The notes under the pieces are model-generated. The model had not been told where the DNA came from and did no database searches. It saw only the letters and a list, made by a program, of their open reading frames with translations. A stretch of 64,000 nt of DNA from Saccharopolyspora shandongensis (GTDB taxonomy: Bacteria > Actinomycetota > Actinomycetes > Mycobacteriales > Pseudonocardiaceae), in the NCBI RefSeq assembly GCF_900106995.1, contig NZ_FNOK01000006.1, forward strand, positions 124,001-188,000. The letters run 5' to 3'. Made by a program: the position numbers and the translations under genes. Positions 28,015-37,585 of the stretch are shown here, piece after piece (the stretch's first letter is position 1; each line of letters opens with the position of its first letter).

Positions 28015-28977
28015 ATGCCGCGGAAGATCTGGACCGGCTCCATCAACTTCGGCCTCGTCACCATCCCGGTCGGGCTCTACGCCGCGACCGAGGACCACAC
28101 CGTCCAGTTCCACCAGTACGAGCGCGGGACCGCCGACCGGATCCGCTACAAGCGCGTCAACGAACGCACCGGCGAGGAAGTCGGCTTCAACGACATCGTC
28201 AAGGGCCGCGAGTTCGACGGCGGGGTCATCACCGTGGAGCAGTCCGAACTCGACGAGATCGCCCCCGGCCGCTCCCGCACCATCGACATCACCACGTTCG
28301 TCGACCTCACCGAGATCGACCCGGTGCACTTCCAGAAGACCTACTGGCTGGCCCCCAACAGCAAGGAGCACTACCGGCCCTACAACCTGCTGCGCCGGGC
28401 GATGCACGAGACCAGCCAGGCCGGGATCGCGACCTTCGTGCTGCGCGGCAAGCAGTACCTCACCGCGGTGCGCGCCGACGACACCGTGCTGGCGCTGAAC
28501 ACCCTCTTCTTCGCCGACGAGGTCCGCGATCCGGGCGAGCTGATCGGCGACGAGGACGAGCAGGCGAAGCCGTCGGAGAAGGAACTGCAGATGGCGACCA
28601 CGATCATCGAGTCGATGAGCGGGCCGTGGGAACCGGAGCAGTACGAGGACACCTACACCGCGAAGGTCGAGGAGCTGCTGGCGGAGAAGGCGCACGGCGG
28701 CGAGGTGACGGCGGCGGAGGAGCCGCCGAAGCCGACGGACGTCATCGACCTCACCGAGGCGTTGCGGCGCAGCGTCGACGAGGCCCGCAAGGGCCGCAAG
28801 CCCGCGCGGGCCGAGGAGGACCTGTCGGAGCTGAGCAAGGCCGAGCTCGACGACCGGGCGAAGCAGCTAAGCATCAAGGGCCGCTCCAAGATGAAGCGCG
28901 CCGAGCTCGAAGAGGCGGTGGCCGCCGCCGCGAAACCCACCGGCACCGAAGGGCGTCGTCCCCGCAAGGCCTCCTGA
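28015..28977 (+). CDS. ku: Non-homologous end-joining protein Ku
   Basis: This 320-residue bacterial Ku binds DNA double-strand ends as a homodimer and recruits LigD. The core is typical: RKIWTGSINFGLVTIPVGLY at the N-terminus, YYWLAP-like KTYWLAPNSKEHY, and YRPYNLLRRAMHE. The C-terminal tail is lysine-rich and holds a SAP/Rho-N-like motif (LSELSKAELDDRAKQL, about residues 278-310) ending in RRPRKAS, which may bind DNA. ATG 28015 follows GGGAGGCAACC. LigD is not in the window. It is monocistronic, converging on the paa operon. Confidence 0.95.
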   Translation: MPRKIWTGSINFGLVTIPVGLYAATEDHTVQFHQYERGTADRIRYKRVNERTGEEVGFNDIVKGREFDGGVITVEQSELDEIAPGRSRTIDITTFVDLTEIDPVHFQKTYWLAPNSKEHYRPYNLLRRAMHETSQAGIATFVLRGKQYLTAVRADDTVLALNTLFFADEVRDPGELIGDEDEQAKPSEKELQMATTIIESMSGPWEPEQYEDTYTAKVEELLAEKAHGGEVTAAEEPPKPTDVIDLTEALRRSVDEARKGRKPARAEEDLSELSKAELDDRAKQLSIKGRSKMKRAELEEAVAAAAKPTGTEGRRPRKAS

Positions 28978-29029
28978 CCACAGTGGACACACAGGCGAGG
29001 AGATCCGCCTGGCCCTGCAGGACTAGCCG

Positions 29030-30148
29030 TCAGGCGTCGAAGTCGACCGTGACCTCGTCGGTGGTCGGCAGCGACTGGCAGGTGAGGACGAAGCCCTCCG
29101 CGACCTCGGATTCCTCCAGGGCGAAGTTGCGGCGCATCCGGACCTCCCCACAGGTGACCTTCGCCCGGCAGGTGCCGCAGACGCCGCCCTTGCACGCGAA
29201 CGGCAGATCGGGGCGGATCCGCTGGGCCGCGTCCAGGACAGGGACGTCGCGGGGCAGCGACATCGGCGTCGACCTGCCGTCGAGCACCACCGTGACCTCG
29301 CTGGTCGGGCCCTCGGCCACCGGCTCCTCGTGGCGCGCCGGCTCCGGCGGCACGTCCTCGACGTAGAACAGCTCCTGGTGGATCCGCGCGGTGGCGACGC
29401 CGCATTCGCGCAGCACGTCCTGGGCGTCGCTGACCATGCCGTACGGCCCGCACAGCCACCACTGGTCCACCGACTCGGCATCGACCACTGTGGACAGCAG
29501 CGCCCGGATCTTCGCCGCGTCCAGCCGGCCGGTGAACAGCTCCGACTCACGCGGCTCCCGCGAGAGCACGTGCACCAGCTCCAGCCGCGCCGGGTAGCGG
29601 TCCTTCAGGTCGGCGAGCTCGTCGGCGAACATCACCGTGTCGCTGCGCCGGTTCCCGTAGAGCAGCGTCACGGTCGCGTCCGTCTCGCGCAGCACCGACG
29701 CGGCGATGGACAGCACGGGCGTGATGCCCGAGCCGGCGGCGACGCATACGTGCCGTTCGTGCGCGGTCAGGTCCGGGCTGAAGGCGCCGACCGGCGGGAG
29801 CACCTCGATCTCGTCGCCGGGCCGCACCTCCTGCACCAGCCAGCTGGAGAACAGCCCGCCCGGCACGTGGCGCACGCCGATCCGCGGCGCCGCGCCGTGC
29901 GGGGCGCAGATCGAGTACGACCGGCGCTCCTCGCGGCCGTCCACCCGGCGGCGCAGCGTCAGCGACTGGCCCGGCCGGAAGGCGAACTCCTCGGCGAGCT
30001 CCGGCGGAACGTCGAAGCCGACCGCGACCGCGTCCTCGCACAGCCGCTCCACGTGGCTGACCCGCAGCGGGTGGAAGGTCGTGCGACGGCGGCCGGGCCG
30101 CTCGGTGGCGGCCGGGGCGGGCGCGTCGACGGGGGCGGGACGGACCAC
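29030..30148 (-). CDS. paaE: Phenylacetyl-CoA epoxidase reductase subunit PaaE
   Basis: 372 residues: an FAD-binding ferredoxin-reductase domain (RRSYSICAPHG), an NAD(P)H domain (VAAGSGITPVLSIA, WWLCGPYGMV), and a C-terminal [2Fe-2S] domain (CKGGVCGTCRAKVTCG, later VLTCQS). It passes electrons from NADPH to the PaaA diiron centre. It begins at GTG 30148, one base after the paaD stop. It is the last gene of paaZABCDE. Confidence 0.95.
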   Translation of the reverse strand: MVRPAPVDAPAPAATERPGRRRTTFHPLRVSHVERLCEDAVAVGFDVPPELAEEFAFRPGQSLTLRRRVDGREERRSYSICAPHGAAPRIGVRHVPGGLFSSWLVQEVRPGDEIEVLPPVGAFSPDLTAHERHVCVAAGSGITPVLSIAASVLRETDATVTLLYGNRRSDTVMFADELADLKDRYPARLELVHVLSREPRESELFTGRLDAAKIRALLSTVVDAESVDQWWLCGPYGMVSDAQDVLRECGVATARIHQELFYVEDVPPEPARHEEPVAEGPTSEVTVVLDGRSTPMSLPRDVPVLDAAQRIRPDLPFACKGGVCGTCRAKVTCGEVRMRRNFALEESEVAEGFVLTCQSLPTTDEVTVDFDA

Positions 30149-30149
30149 G

Positions 30150-30665
30150 TCAGATCTCCTTGATGTGCTCGAAGGGCTCGCGGCACGAGCGGCACCGGCG
30201 CAGCGCCTTGCACGCCGTCGCGCCGAACTGCGAGACCTGCTCGGTGTCCGGCGAACCGCACTGCGGGCAGCGGACCTGGGCGCGCGGCGCCGTCAGCGTC
30301 AGCGGCACCGGGCCGGGCGAGCGCTGCGGGGCGGCGCCCGGTGGGGCGATGCCGTAGTCGGCCAGCTTCCGCCGGCCGGCCGGGCTGATCCAGTCGGTGG
30401 TCCACGGCGGGTCCAGCACGGTGCGCACCTCGACGTCGGCGAAGCCGGCTTCGCGCAGCCGGCCGCTGAGGTCCGCGCGCATTTCGCGCATCGCCGGGCA
30501 GCCGGAGTAGGTGGGCGTGATCGACACGACCACCGTGCCGTCCCCGGTCATCTCGACGTCGCGCAGGACACCGAGGTCGGCCAGCGTCAGCACCGGCAGC
30601 TCCGGGTCGGTGACCGACTCCGCGACCGTGCGGGCGTGCCGGAGGTCCGGCTTCGTGCTCGTCAC
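30150..30665 (-). CDS. paaD: PaaD, phenylacetyl-CoA epoxidase assembly protein
   Basis: 171 residues. The N-terminal DUF59/MIP18-like domain has SITPTYSGCPAM and DPPWTTDWISPAGRRKL. The C-terminal zinc ribbon has CPQCGSPDTEQVSQFG and CRSCREPFEH. The family is implicated in assembly or maturation of the multicomponent epoxidase (iron-sulfur or diiron loading). GTG 30665 overlaps the paaC stop (GTGA) with GGAGG upstream. Confidence 0.95.
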   Translation of the reverse strand: MTSTKPDLRHARTVAESVTDPELPVLTLADLGVLRDVEMTGDGTVVVSITPTYSGCPAMREMRADLSGRLREAGFADVEVRTVLDPPWTTDWISPAGRRKLADYGIAPPGAAPQRSPGPVPLTLTAPRAQVRCPQCGSPDTEQVSQFGATACKALRRCRSCREPFEHIKEI

Positions 30666-31552
30666 CACGTCGCCTCCGGGTGCGCTCGGGCCAGGCTCTG
30701 CAGCTCGGCCAGCAGGAAGCCCAGGTGCTCGGTGTGGACGCCGTCGCGGCCGGTCCGCCCGGCCACCCCGGCCAGCGCCGACGCGTCGGGGTGCCGGAGG
30801 GTGGCCGCGGTGATGACCTGGTCCAGGACGTCGTCGAACTCGGCGCGCACCTGCGCCGGATCGGTGCCGACTCCGGCCGCGACCATCTCCCGGTCGGTCG
30901 CGTTCGGTGCGAAGAGCTCGTCGACCAGCGGCCACACCGCGTCGAGCCCCTGCTGCATCCGCGCGTGCGACACCTCGGTTCCGTCACCGAGCCGGATCGC
31001 CCACTGCGCCGCGTACTCGCGGTGGTAGGCCAGCTCCTTGACGCCCTTGGCCGCGATCGCCGCCAGCACCGGGTCGCGGGACTCGGCGAGCCGGGCGAAC
31101 AGCGCCAGCCGCCACGTCGCGAACACCAGCAGCCGGGCGATGGTCTGCGCGAAGTCGCCGTTCGGCGGCTCGACCAGCCGCACGTTGCGGAACTCCCGCT
31201 CGTCGCGGAAGTACGCCAGCTCGTCCTCGTCGCGCCCGCTGCCGTCGGCCTGCCCGGCGCGGGACAGCAGCAGCCGCGCCTGGCCCAGCAGGTCGAGCGC
31301 GATGTTGGCCAGCGCCAGCTCGTCCTCCAGCTCCGGCGCGCGGGTGACCCACTCGGTCAGCCGCTGCGAGGCGATCAGCGCGTCGTCGCCGAGCATCAGG
31401 CAGTACCGGGCGAACGCGGCGCCGTCGACGCCCTCCGGCAGCGTGGTGTCCACTCCGGACAACGGATCGTCGAAGCCGGTGCCGAAGGCCCAGCGGGACT
31501 CGCCCTCCGGCTCCGCCGCGGTCAGCGCCTCGTAGGCGTTGTCGAACGACAT
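30662..31552 (-). CDS. paaC: PaaC, structural subunit of phenylacetyl-CoA epoxidase
   Basis: This 296-residue ferritin-like helical protein is a partner of PaaA in the ring-epoxidase core. Recognised by FARYCLMLGDDALIASQRL, ELEDELALANIALDLLGQARLLL and ELAYHREYAAQWAIRLGDG. PaaC has lost catalytic iron ligands in characterised systems and stabilises PaaA. ATG 31552 lies 10 bases after the paaB stop. Confidence 0.96.
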   Translation of the reverse strand: MSFDNAYEALTAAEPEGESRWAFGTGFDDPLSGVDTTLPEGVDGAAFARYCLMLGDDALIASQRLTEWVTRAPELEDELALANIALDLLGQARLLLSRAGQADGSGRDEDELAYFRDEREFRNVRLVEPPNGDFAQTIARLLVFATWRLALFARLAESRDPVLAAIAAKGVKELAYHREYAAQWAIRLGDGTEVSHARMQQGLDAVWPLVDELFAPNATDREMVAAGVGTDPAQVRAEFDDVLDQVITAATLRHPDASALAGVAGRTGRDGVHTEHLGFLLAELQSLARAHPEATW

Positions 31553-31562
31553 CAGGCCGACC

Positions 31563-31874
31563 TCACATGTGCGGGACGTTGTCGGGAATGCGGTAGAACG
31601 TGGGGTGCCGGTACACCTTGTCGCCGCTGGGCGCGAAGAACGGGTCCTTCTCGTCCGGGCTGGACGCGGTGATCGCGTCCGCCCGCACCACCCAGATGCT
31701 CACGCCCTCGTTGCGGCGCGTGTAGAGGTTGCGCGCGTTGTGCAGCGCCATCTCCTCGTCCGCGGCGTGCAGCGAGCCCACGTGCACGTGGTTCAAACCC
31801 CGCTTGCCGCGGACGAAGACCTCGAACAGCGGCCACGCGGACCGCGGCGCACCGGTCTCGGCGTCCGAACTCAT
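31563..31874 (-). CDS. paaB: PaaB, small subunit of phenylacetyl-CoA epoxidase
   Basis: 103 residues with the PaaB hallmarks [20 protein letters not shown] and [20 protein letters not shown]. It bridges the PaaAC heterodimers of the epoxidase. ATG 31874 overlaps the paaA stop (ATGA); longer in-frame starts would run inside paaA. Confidence 0.96.
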   Translation of the reverse strand: MSSDAETGAPRSAWPLFEVFVRGKRGLNHVHVGSLHAADEEMALHNARNLYTRRNEGVSIWVVRADAITASSPDEKDPFFAPSGDKVYRHPTFYRIPDNVPHM

Positions 31875-32836
31875 CGCGCGACCTCCTCGCGTGCGGCCTG
31901 CTTGGCGGCGTGGGTGGCTGCCGCGTCGCGCACCCACTGCCCCTCCTCGTGCGCGGCACGGCGCCGGACCAGCCGCTCCTCGTTGCACGGCCCGTGCCCG
32001 GCGATCACCCGCTTGAGCTCGGACCAGTCCGGCTCACCGAAGTCGTAGTGCCCGCGCTCCTCGTTCCAGCGCAGCGCCGGATCGGGCAGCGTGACGCCCA
32101 GCGCCTCCGCCTGCGGCACGGACATGTCCACGAACTTCTGCCGCAGCTCGTCGTTGGTGTGCCGCTTGATCCGCCACACCATGGACTGCCGGGTGTTGGG
32201 CGAGTCGGCGTCCGGCGGGCCGAACATCATCAGCGACGGCCACCACCAGCGGTTCGTGGCGTCCTGCACCATCTCCCGCTGCTCGTCGGTGCCGCGCATC
32301 ATCGTCATCAGCAGCTCGTAGCCCTGCCGCTGGTGGAACGACTCCTCCTTGCAGATCCGCACCATCGCCCGCGCGTAGGGACCGAAGGAGCTGCGGCACA
32401 GCGGCACCTGGTTGCAGATCGCCGCCCCGTCGACCAGCCATCCGATGACGCCGATGTCGGCGAAGGTCAGCGTCGGGTAGTTGAAGATCGACGAGTACTT
32501 CTGCCGGCGGCCGATGAGTTTCTCGGTCAGCTCCGAGCGGTCCACGCCGAGCGTCTCGGCCGCCGAGTACAGGTAGAGCCCGTGCCCGGCCTCGTCCTGC
32601 ACCTTCGCCAGCAGGATCGCCTTGCGCCGCAGGCTCGGCGCCCTGGTCAGCCAGTTGCCCTCCGGCTGCATGCCGATGATCTCGGAGTGCGCGTGCTGGG
32701 CGATCTGGCGCACCAGGGTCTTGCGGTAGCCCTCTGGCATCCAGTCCCGCGGCTCGATGCGCTGGTCGTGCGCGATCCGCTCGTCGAAGTGCTGCTGCAG
32801 CTCGGCGTCGCCGAGCCGGTCCACCGTGCTGGTCAT
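31871..32836 (-). CDS. paaA: PaaA, catalytic subunit of phenylacetyl-CoA epoxidase
   Basis: This 321-residue diiron oxygenase makes the 1,2-epoxide of phenylacetyl-CoA. Diiron ligand motifs appear in [13 protein letters not shown] and [40 protein letters not shown] is typical of PaaA. ATG 32836 overlaps the paaZ stop (ATGA). The gene order ZABCDE with overlaps at most junctions implies one transcript from the 34.9-kb promoter. Confidence 0.97.
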   Translation of the reverse strand: MTSTVDRLGDAELQQHFDERIAHDQRIEPRDWMPEGYRKTLVRQIAQHAHSEIIGMQPEGNWLTRAPSLRRKAILLAKVQDEAGHGLYLYSAAETLGVDRSELTEKLIGRRQKYSSIFNYPTLTFADIGVIGWLVDGAAICNQVPLCRSSFGPYARAMVRICKEESFHQRQGYELLMTMMRGTDEQREMVQDATNRWWWPSLMMFGPPDADSPNTRQSMVWRIKRHTNDELRQKFVDMSVPQAEALGVTLPDPALRWNEERGHYDFGEPDWSELKRVIAGHGPCNEERLVRRRAAHEEGQWVRDAAATHAAKQAAREEVAR

Positions 32837-34881
32837 GATGCCCCCTGCTCCCCCGGCCGCTTCGCGACCAGCGTCAGCACGTCGTACTTGGCCACCGAGG
32901 CGCCGTCCTGGTTGGTCACGTCCACGTCCCAGCGGACCTCGCCGTGCTCGGCGCCGACCCGCGGCGTGATCTGCTTCGCGGTCATCGTCACGGTGATCTC
33001 GTCGCCCGGGTAGGTCGGCGTGAGGAACCGGAGGTTCTCCAGCCCGTAGTTGGCCAGCACCGGCCCCGGGTCCGGGTCCACGAACAGCCCGGCGGCGAAG
33101 GACACCACGAGGTAGCCGTGCGCGACCCGGCCATCGAAGAACGGGTTGGCCTTCGCCGCCTCCTCGTCGGTGTGCGCATAGAAGGTGTCGCCGGTGAACT
33201 CGGCGAAGTGCTCGACGTCCTGCAGCGTCACGGTGCGCGGCCCGGCGACCACCGTGTCGCCGATGCGCAGCTCGTCGAGGTGCTTGCGGAACGGGTGCTG
33301 CTTGGTGGTGTTGCGCGGAGTTCCGGGCACCCACTGCCCGGTGATCGCGGTCAGCGTCGCCGGATCGGCCTGCACCGCGGTGCGCTGCATGTGGTGCAGC
33401 ACGCCGCGAACGCCGCCCATCTCCTCGCCGCCGCCGGCCCGGCCCGGCCCACCGTGAACCAACGCGGGCAGCGGCGAGCCGTGCCCGGTGTTCTCCGCTG
33501 CGTTCTCCCGGTTCAGCACGAGCATCCGGCCGTGTCGCGACGCCGCGCCCAGCACCACCTCGCGGGCGAACTCCGCGTCGGCGGTCACGACGGATCCGAC
33601 GAGGCTGCCCAGGCCGCGCCGCGCCAGCTCCACGGCCTGCGCCGTCGTCTCGTACGGCAGCACGGTGCTCACCGGGCCGAACGCCTCCACCTCGTGCGGC
33701 TGCGGCTGGTCCGGGTCGTCGCAGCGGACCAGCAGCGGCGGCAGGAACGCGCCGCGCTCCGGGTCGGCGTCGACGACCTCGACGCGCTCGGGGTCGCCGT
33801 GCACCAGGGTGCCGGCCTCCAGCAGCGCCTTGAGCGAGCGGCGGACCTCCTCCCGCTGCTCCAGGCTCGCCAGCGCGCCCATCCGCACGTCCGGCGAGGC
33901 GGGGTTGCCGACGACGACCTTTTCCAGCCGCGCCTTGGCGGCCGCCACCACGTCGTCGATCCGGTTCGCCGGCACCAGCGCCCGCCGGATCGCGGTGCAC
34001 TTCTGCCCGGCCTTCACCGTCATCTCGGTGACCAGCTGCTTGACGAACAGGTCGAACTCCGCGGTGCCGGGCTCGGCGTCCGGGCCCAGGATCGAGCAGT
34101 TCAGCGAGTCGGCCTCGACGTTGAACCGCACCGAGTTCGCCGCCACCACCGGGTGGGCGCGCAACCGCTGCCCGGTCGCGGCCGAACCGGTGAACGACAC
34201 CAGGTCCTGGTCGGTGAGGTGCTCGAACAGGTCGCCGACGCTGCCGCAGATCAGCTGCAGCGAGCCCTCGGGCAGGAGGCCGGAGCCGATCATCAGCTCC
34301 ACCAGCCGGTGCGTGAGGTACGCGGTCTGGCTCGCCGGCTTGATCAGGCTGGGCACCCCGGCCAGGAACGCGGGCGCGAACTTCTCCAGCGGCCCCCACA
34401 CCGGGAAGTTGAACGCGTTGATCTGCACCGCGACGCCCTGCAGCGGCGTGCAGACGTGCTGCCCGACGAACGTGCCGCCCTTGCTCAGCGGCTCGACCGC
34501 GCCGTCGACGTAGACGGTGCTGTTGGGCATCTCCCGGCGGCCCTTGCTGGAGTAGCCGAAGAGCACCCCGATGCCGCCGTCGATGTCGAACTTGGAGTCG
34601 CCGAGCGTAGCCCCGGTGCGGGCCGACAGCGCGTACAGCTCCTCGCGGTGCTCGCGCAGGTGCGACGCGAGGCTCTTCAGCAGCGCCGCGCGCTGGTGGA
34701 ACGTCAGCTCGGCCAGCGCCGGGCCGCCGCTGCCGCGCCCGTGTGCCAGCACCGCGGCCATGTCGATCCCCGCCGAGGAGACCCGCGCGACCTCCTCGCC
34801 GGTCACCGCATCGCGCAACGGCACCCCGTTGTCCGCTGGCTCGTGCCAGGCACCGTTGACGTAGCTCCGCAGGGCAGCCAT
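32833..34881 (-). CDS. paaZ: PaaZ, oxepin-CoA hydrolase / semialdehyde dehydrogenase
   Basis: 682 residues in two domains. Residues 1-520 are an aldehyde dehydrogenase with [21 protein letters not shown] and catalytic Cys in [13 protein letters not shown]. Residues 540-680 are a MaoC-like (R)-specific hydratase with [17 protein letters not shown] and [15 protein letters not shown]. It opens the oxepin ring and oxidises the resulting aldehyde. ATG 34881 follows GGAGGAGGTCGGGCCGC. First gene of the operon. Confidence 0.96.
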   Translation of the reverse strand: MAALRSYVNGAWHEPADNGVPLRDAVTGEEVARVSSAGIDMAAVLAHGRGSGGPALAELTFHQRAALLKSLASHLREHREELYALSARTGATLGDSKFDIDGGIGVLFGYSSKGRREMPNSTVYVDGAVEPLSKGGTFVGQHVCTPLQGVAVQINAFNFPVWGPLEKFAPAFLAGVPSLIKPASQTAYLTHRLVELMIGSGLLPEGSLQLICGSVGDLFEHLTDQDLVSFTGSAATGQRLRAHPVVAANSVRFNVEADSLNCSILGPDAEPGTAEFDLFVKQLVTEMTVKAGQKCTAIRRALVPANRIDDVVAAAKARLEKVVVGNPASPDVRMGALASLEQREEVRRSLKALLEAGTLVHGDPERVEVVDADPERGAFLPPLLVRCDDPDQPQPHEVEAFGPVSTVLPYETTAQAVELARRGLGSLVGSVVTADAEFAREVVLGAASRHGRMLVLNRENAAENTGHGSPLPALVHGGPGRAGGGEEMGGVRGVLHHMQRTAVQADPATLTAITGQWVPGTPRNTTKQHPFRKHLDELRIGDTVVAGPRTVTLQDVEHFAEFTGDTFYAHTDEEAAKANPFFDGRVAHGYLVVSFAAGLFVDPDPGPVLANYGLENLRFLTPTYPGDEITVTMTAKQITPRVGAEHGEVRWDVDVTNQDGASVAKYDVLTLVAKRPGEQGAS

Positions 34882-34911
34882 GCGGCCCGACCTCCTCCGG
34901 CTGGTTCTTTA

Positions 34912-34933
34912 ACTGACCGTTCGTTCGAAAAAG
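34912..34933. promoter_or_regulatory. Probable PaaR operator upstream of paaZ
   Basis: The 22-base segment starts ACTGACCGTTCGTTCG. It fits the left and centre of the PaaR consensus I recall from Corynebacterium glutamicum (core ACCGNNCGNNCGGT); the right arm is weak. It overlaps a TACTTT box on the minus strand (34930-34935). Confidence 0.6.
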
Positions 34934-35018
34934 TACCACCGGGGAGCGGCGGCGCACACCACCCGATGCAGCTAAATTCTGCTTTACCGAGCCAGAAACG
35001 CCCGACCGACGGCAAGCC

Positions 35019-35046
35019 TTGACAGCGTCCGGCTGCGCAGTATTAA
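35019..35046 (+). promoter_or_regulatory. Promoter of paaI-paaK-paaR
   Basis: TTGACA (35019-35024) and TATTAA (35041-35046) are separated by 16 bases, a near-ideal vegetative promoter. Its -10 abuts the operator at 35049-35070. Confidence 0.7.
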
Positions 35047-35048
35047 TT

Positions 35049-35070
35049 ACCGACTATTCGTTCGGTTACG
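35049..35070. promoter_or_regulatory. Probable PaaR operator upstream of paaI
   Basis: The segment contains CGTTCGGTTACG on the right and ACCGAC on the left, i.e. ACCGNNCGNN read on the minus strand. It occupies the expected transcription start of paaI, so a bound TetR-type repressor would block initiation. Confidence 0.6.
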
Positions 35071-35084
35071 AGGCGGTGAACCCA

Positions 35085-35528
35085 GTGCAGGAGCCCGGCG
35101 CGACGACGCGCAACCCGGCCCAGGCCATGTTCGACGACGACCGCGCCTCGCAGGCGCTCGGCATCGAGCTCGTCGAGACCGGCGGCGGATTCGCCCTGGC
35201 CCGGATGCGGATCACCGACGCCATGGTCAACGGCCACGGCATCGCGCACGGCGGCTACATCTTCCTGCTGGCCGACACGACCTTCGCCTGCGCCTGCAAC
35301 AGCCACGGCCCGACGACCGTGGCGGCGCGCGCGGACATCACCTTCATGCGCCCGGCCCGCGCCGGCGACCTGCTGGTCGCCCGCGCCGAGGAGCGGACCC
35401 GGTTCGGCCGCAGCGGGATCTACGACGTGTCGGTGCACCGCGGCGACGAGCCGATCGCCGAATTCCGGGGCCACAGCCGGACGCTGAACGGCTCGCCCGA
35501 GAACCAGCCCGAGGGAGCCAAGCCATGA
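35085..35528 (+). CDS. paaI: Hydroxyphenylacetyl-CoA thioesterase PaaI
   Basis: 147-residue hotdog-fold thioesterase with the PaaI motif HGIAHGGYIFLLADTTFACACNSHG. It releases CoA from dead-end intermediates of the pathway. GTG 35085 follows GAGGCGGTGAACCCA; GTG 35076 is possible. The TTG at 35019 cannot be the start because it is the -35 box. Its stop overlaps the paaK start (ATGA). Confidence 0.92.
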   Translation: MQEPGATTRNPAQAMFDDDRASQALGIELVETGGGFALARMRITDAMVNGHGIAHGGYIFLLADTTFACACNSHGPTTVAARADITFMRPARAGDLLVARAEERTRFGRSGIYDVSVHRGDEPIAEFRGHSRTLNGSPENQPEGAKP

Positions 35529-36868
35529 CCGCGACAACGGGCGCCCCGCGCCGGCTCGGAGCCGCGCCGGATCCGGCCGATCTCGACCCCGCCGAGCGGT
35601 ACTCCGCCGACGAGCTCGCCGCGGTGCAGCTGGAGCGCCTGCAGCACACCCTGCGCCACGCCTACGAGAACGTGCCGCTGTACCGCACCAAGTTCGACGC
35701 GGCGGGCGTCCGCCCGGACGACTGCCGGAGCCTGGCCGACCTGGCGAAGTTCCCGCACACCACCAAGCAGGACCTGCGCGAGAACTACCCGTTCGGCATG
35801 TTCGCCGTGCCGGTGGAGCAGGTCCGCAGGCTGCACGCCTCCAGCGGCACCACCGGCAACCCGACCGTCGTCGGCTACACCGAGCGGGACCTGGACGTCT
35901 GGGCCGACGTGGTGGCTCGCTCCATCCGCGCCGCCGGCGGGCGGCCGGGCCACAAGGTGCACGTCGCCTACGGGTACGGCCTGTTCACCGGCGGGCTCGG
36001 CGCGCACTACGGGGCCGAGCGACTCGGCTGCACCGTGATCCCGGCCTCCGGCGGGATGACCGCCCGGCAGGTGCAGATCATCCAGGACTTCAAGCCCGAG
36101 ATCATCATGGTCACCCCGTCCTACCTGCTCACCCTCGTCGACGAGTTCGAGCGCCAGGGCATCGACCCGCGCAGCACGTCGCTGCAGATCGGCATCTTCG
36201 GCGCCGAGCCGTGGACCGAGCAGATGCGGCAGGAGATCGAGGAGCGGCTGGACATCGACGCGGTCGACATCTACGGGCTGTCCGAGGTGATGGGGCCCGG
36301 CGTGGCCAACGAGTGCGTGGAGACCAAGGACGGGCTGCACATCTGGGAGGACCACTTCTACCCCGAGGTGATCGACCCGTTCACCGAGGAGGTGCTGCCC
36401 GACGGCGTCGAGGGCGAGCTGGTGTTCACCTCGCTGACGAAGGAGGCCATGCCGGTCATCCGCTACCGCACCCGGGACCTCACACGGCTGCTGCCCGGCA
36501 CGGCCCGGCCGATGCGCCGGATGGCGAAGGTGACCGGCCGCAGCGACGACATGATCATCCTGCGCGGCGTCAACGTCTACCCCACCCAGATCGAGGAGCT
36601 GGTGCTGCGCACGCCGGGGCTGTCGCCGCACTTCCAGCTGGTGCTCGCCCGCAAGGGCCGGATGGACGAGATGGCGGTGCGCGTCGAAGCACGCACCGAC
36701 TGCCCCGCGGACCGCCGCGAAACCGCCGCCGCCGAGCTGGTCCGCGCGATCAAGGACGGCGTCGGCGTCAGCACCGAGGTCGCCGTGGTGGATCCGGACA
36801 CGCTGGAGCGCTCGGTGGGCAAGCTGCGCCGCGTGGTGGACCGCCGCGAACCCCGCTCGGCCGGCTGA
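35525..36868 (+). CDS. paaK: Phenylacetate-CoA ligase PaaK
   Basis: This 447-residue ANL-superfamily ligase activates phenylacetate to phenylacetyl-CoA. Typical features: the AMP-binding loop LHASSGTTGNPTVVGYT (residue about 110), VDIYGLSEVMGPGVANEC, and RGVNVYPTQIEELVLR near the C-terminal domain hinge, with HFQLVLARKG. It starts at ATG 35525, inside the paaI stop. Product of the first pathway step, feeding paaABCDE. Confidence 0.97.
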   Translation: MTATTGAPRRLGAAPDPADLDPAERYSADELAAVQLERLQHTLRHAYENVPLYRTKFDAAGVRPDDCRSLADLAKFPHTTKQDLRENYPFGMFAVPVEQVRRLHASSGTTGNPTVVGYTERDLDVWADVVARSIRAAGGRPGHKVHVAYGYGLFTGGLGAHYGAERLGCTVIPASGGMTARQVQIIQDFKPEIIMVTPSYLLTLVDEFERQGIDPRSTSLQIGIFGAEPWTEQMRQEIEERLDIDAVDIYGLSEVMGPGVANECVETKDGLHIWEDHFYPEVIDPFTEEVLPDGVEGELVFTSLTKEAMPVIRYRTRDLTRLLPGTARPMRRMAKVTGRSDDMIILRGVNVYPTQIEELVLRTPGLSPHFQLVLARKGRMDEMAVRVEARTDCPADRRETAAAELVRAIKDGVGVSTEVAVVDPDTLERSVGKLRRVVDRREPRSAG

Positions 36869-36881
36869 AATACTGCGAACC

Positions 36882-37529
36882 ATGTCGGGGAACGCTGGTC
36901 GCGCGAATCGCCGAGGTCGGCCGGGCTACGACCTCGGCAGGCTCCTGGACGTCTCCGTCCGGGTGTTCAACGAGCGCGGCTACGAGGGCACCAGCATGGA
37001 GGACCTCTCCCAGCGGCTGGGCATCACCAAGTCGGCGATCTACTACCACGTGTCCAGCAAGGACGAGCTGCTGCGGCTGAGCGTCAACCGGGCCCTGGAC
37101 GCCCTGTTCGCGGTCACCGAGGAAGCGGCGTCGACCACCGGCAAGGCCATCGACCGGCTCGAACACGTGGTCCGGCGCAGCATCGAGGTGCTGGTCGACG
37201 AGCTGCCGTTCGTCACGCTGCTGCTGCGGGTGCGGGGCAACACCAGGGTCGAGCGGCAGGCGCTGGCCCGGCGCCGCGAGTTCGACCAGGTGGTCAGCGA
37301 GCTGGTCCGGCAGGCCGAGGCGGAGGGCAGCATCCGCCCGGACGTCGACCCGGCGCTGACCAGCCGCCTGCTGTTCGGCATGGTCAACTCGATCATCGAG
37401 TGGTACCGGCCCAGCCGCGGCCTGCGGGCCGCGCAGGTCGCCGACGCGGTGACCAAGATCGCCTTCGACGGGCTGCGCACCGCCGCCGACGACCGCGCGC
37501 CGGAGGAACCCGGAACACGTGCGAAATAA
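36882..37529 (+). CDS. PaaR-like TetR-family repressor of phenylacetate catabolism
   Basis: 215 residues. The helix-turn-helix lies at about residues 18-62 (VRVFNERGYEGTSMEDLSQ, KSAIYYHVSSKDELL). The C-terminal domain has FVTLLLRVRGNTRVERQALARRREF. It is third in the paaI-paaK transcript, 13 bases after paaK. By position and by the two PaaR-type operators it most likely represses both paa transcripts and is released by phenylacetyl-CoA (inference from the corynebacterial system). Confidence 0.85.
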   Translation: MSGNAGRANRRGRPGYDLGRLLDVSVRVFNERGYEGTSMEDLSQRLGITKSAIYYHVSSKDELLRLSVNRALDALFAVTEEAASTTGKAIDRLEHVVRRSIEVLVDELPFVTLLLRVRGNTRVERQALARRREFDQVVSELVRQAEAEGSIRPDVDPALTSRLLFGMVNSIIEWYRPSRGLRAAQVADAVTKIAFDGLRTAADDRAPEEPGTRAK

Positions 37530-37556
37530 ATTCCAGTTCTTGGCGTCATGATGATC

Positions 37557-37585
37557 TCGCCCACGGGTCTCGATCCCGTGGGCGA
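37557..37585 (+). terminator. Hairpin terminator after the paa plus-strand operon
   Basis: TCGCCCACGGG pairs perfectly with CCCGTGGGCGA around TCTCGAT, 28 bases after the stop. There is no T-run. Confidence 0.8.

Noticed and set aside
25444..28695. A 1083-codon minus-strand frame across selA, selB and ku
   Set aside because: It is the antisense of three well-recognised genes and shows only the His/Arg/Pro-rich composition typical of shadow frames in high-GC DNA.
31794..31806. tRNA T-arm-like string GGTTCAAACCCCG
   Set aside because: It is inside paaB coding sequence and no acceptor or anticodon stems can be drawn around it.
35019..35084. TTG 35019 as the paaI start
   Set aside because: That TTG is part of the TTGACA -35 hexamer, so it cannot be in the mRNA. 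GTG 35085 (or 35076) is preferred.
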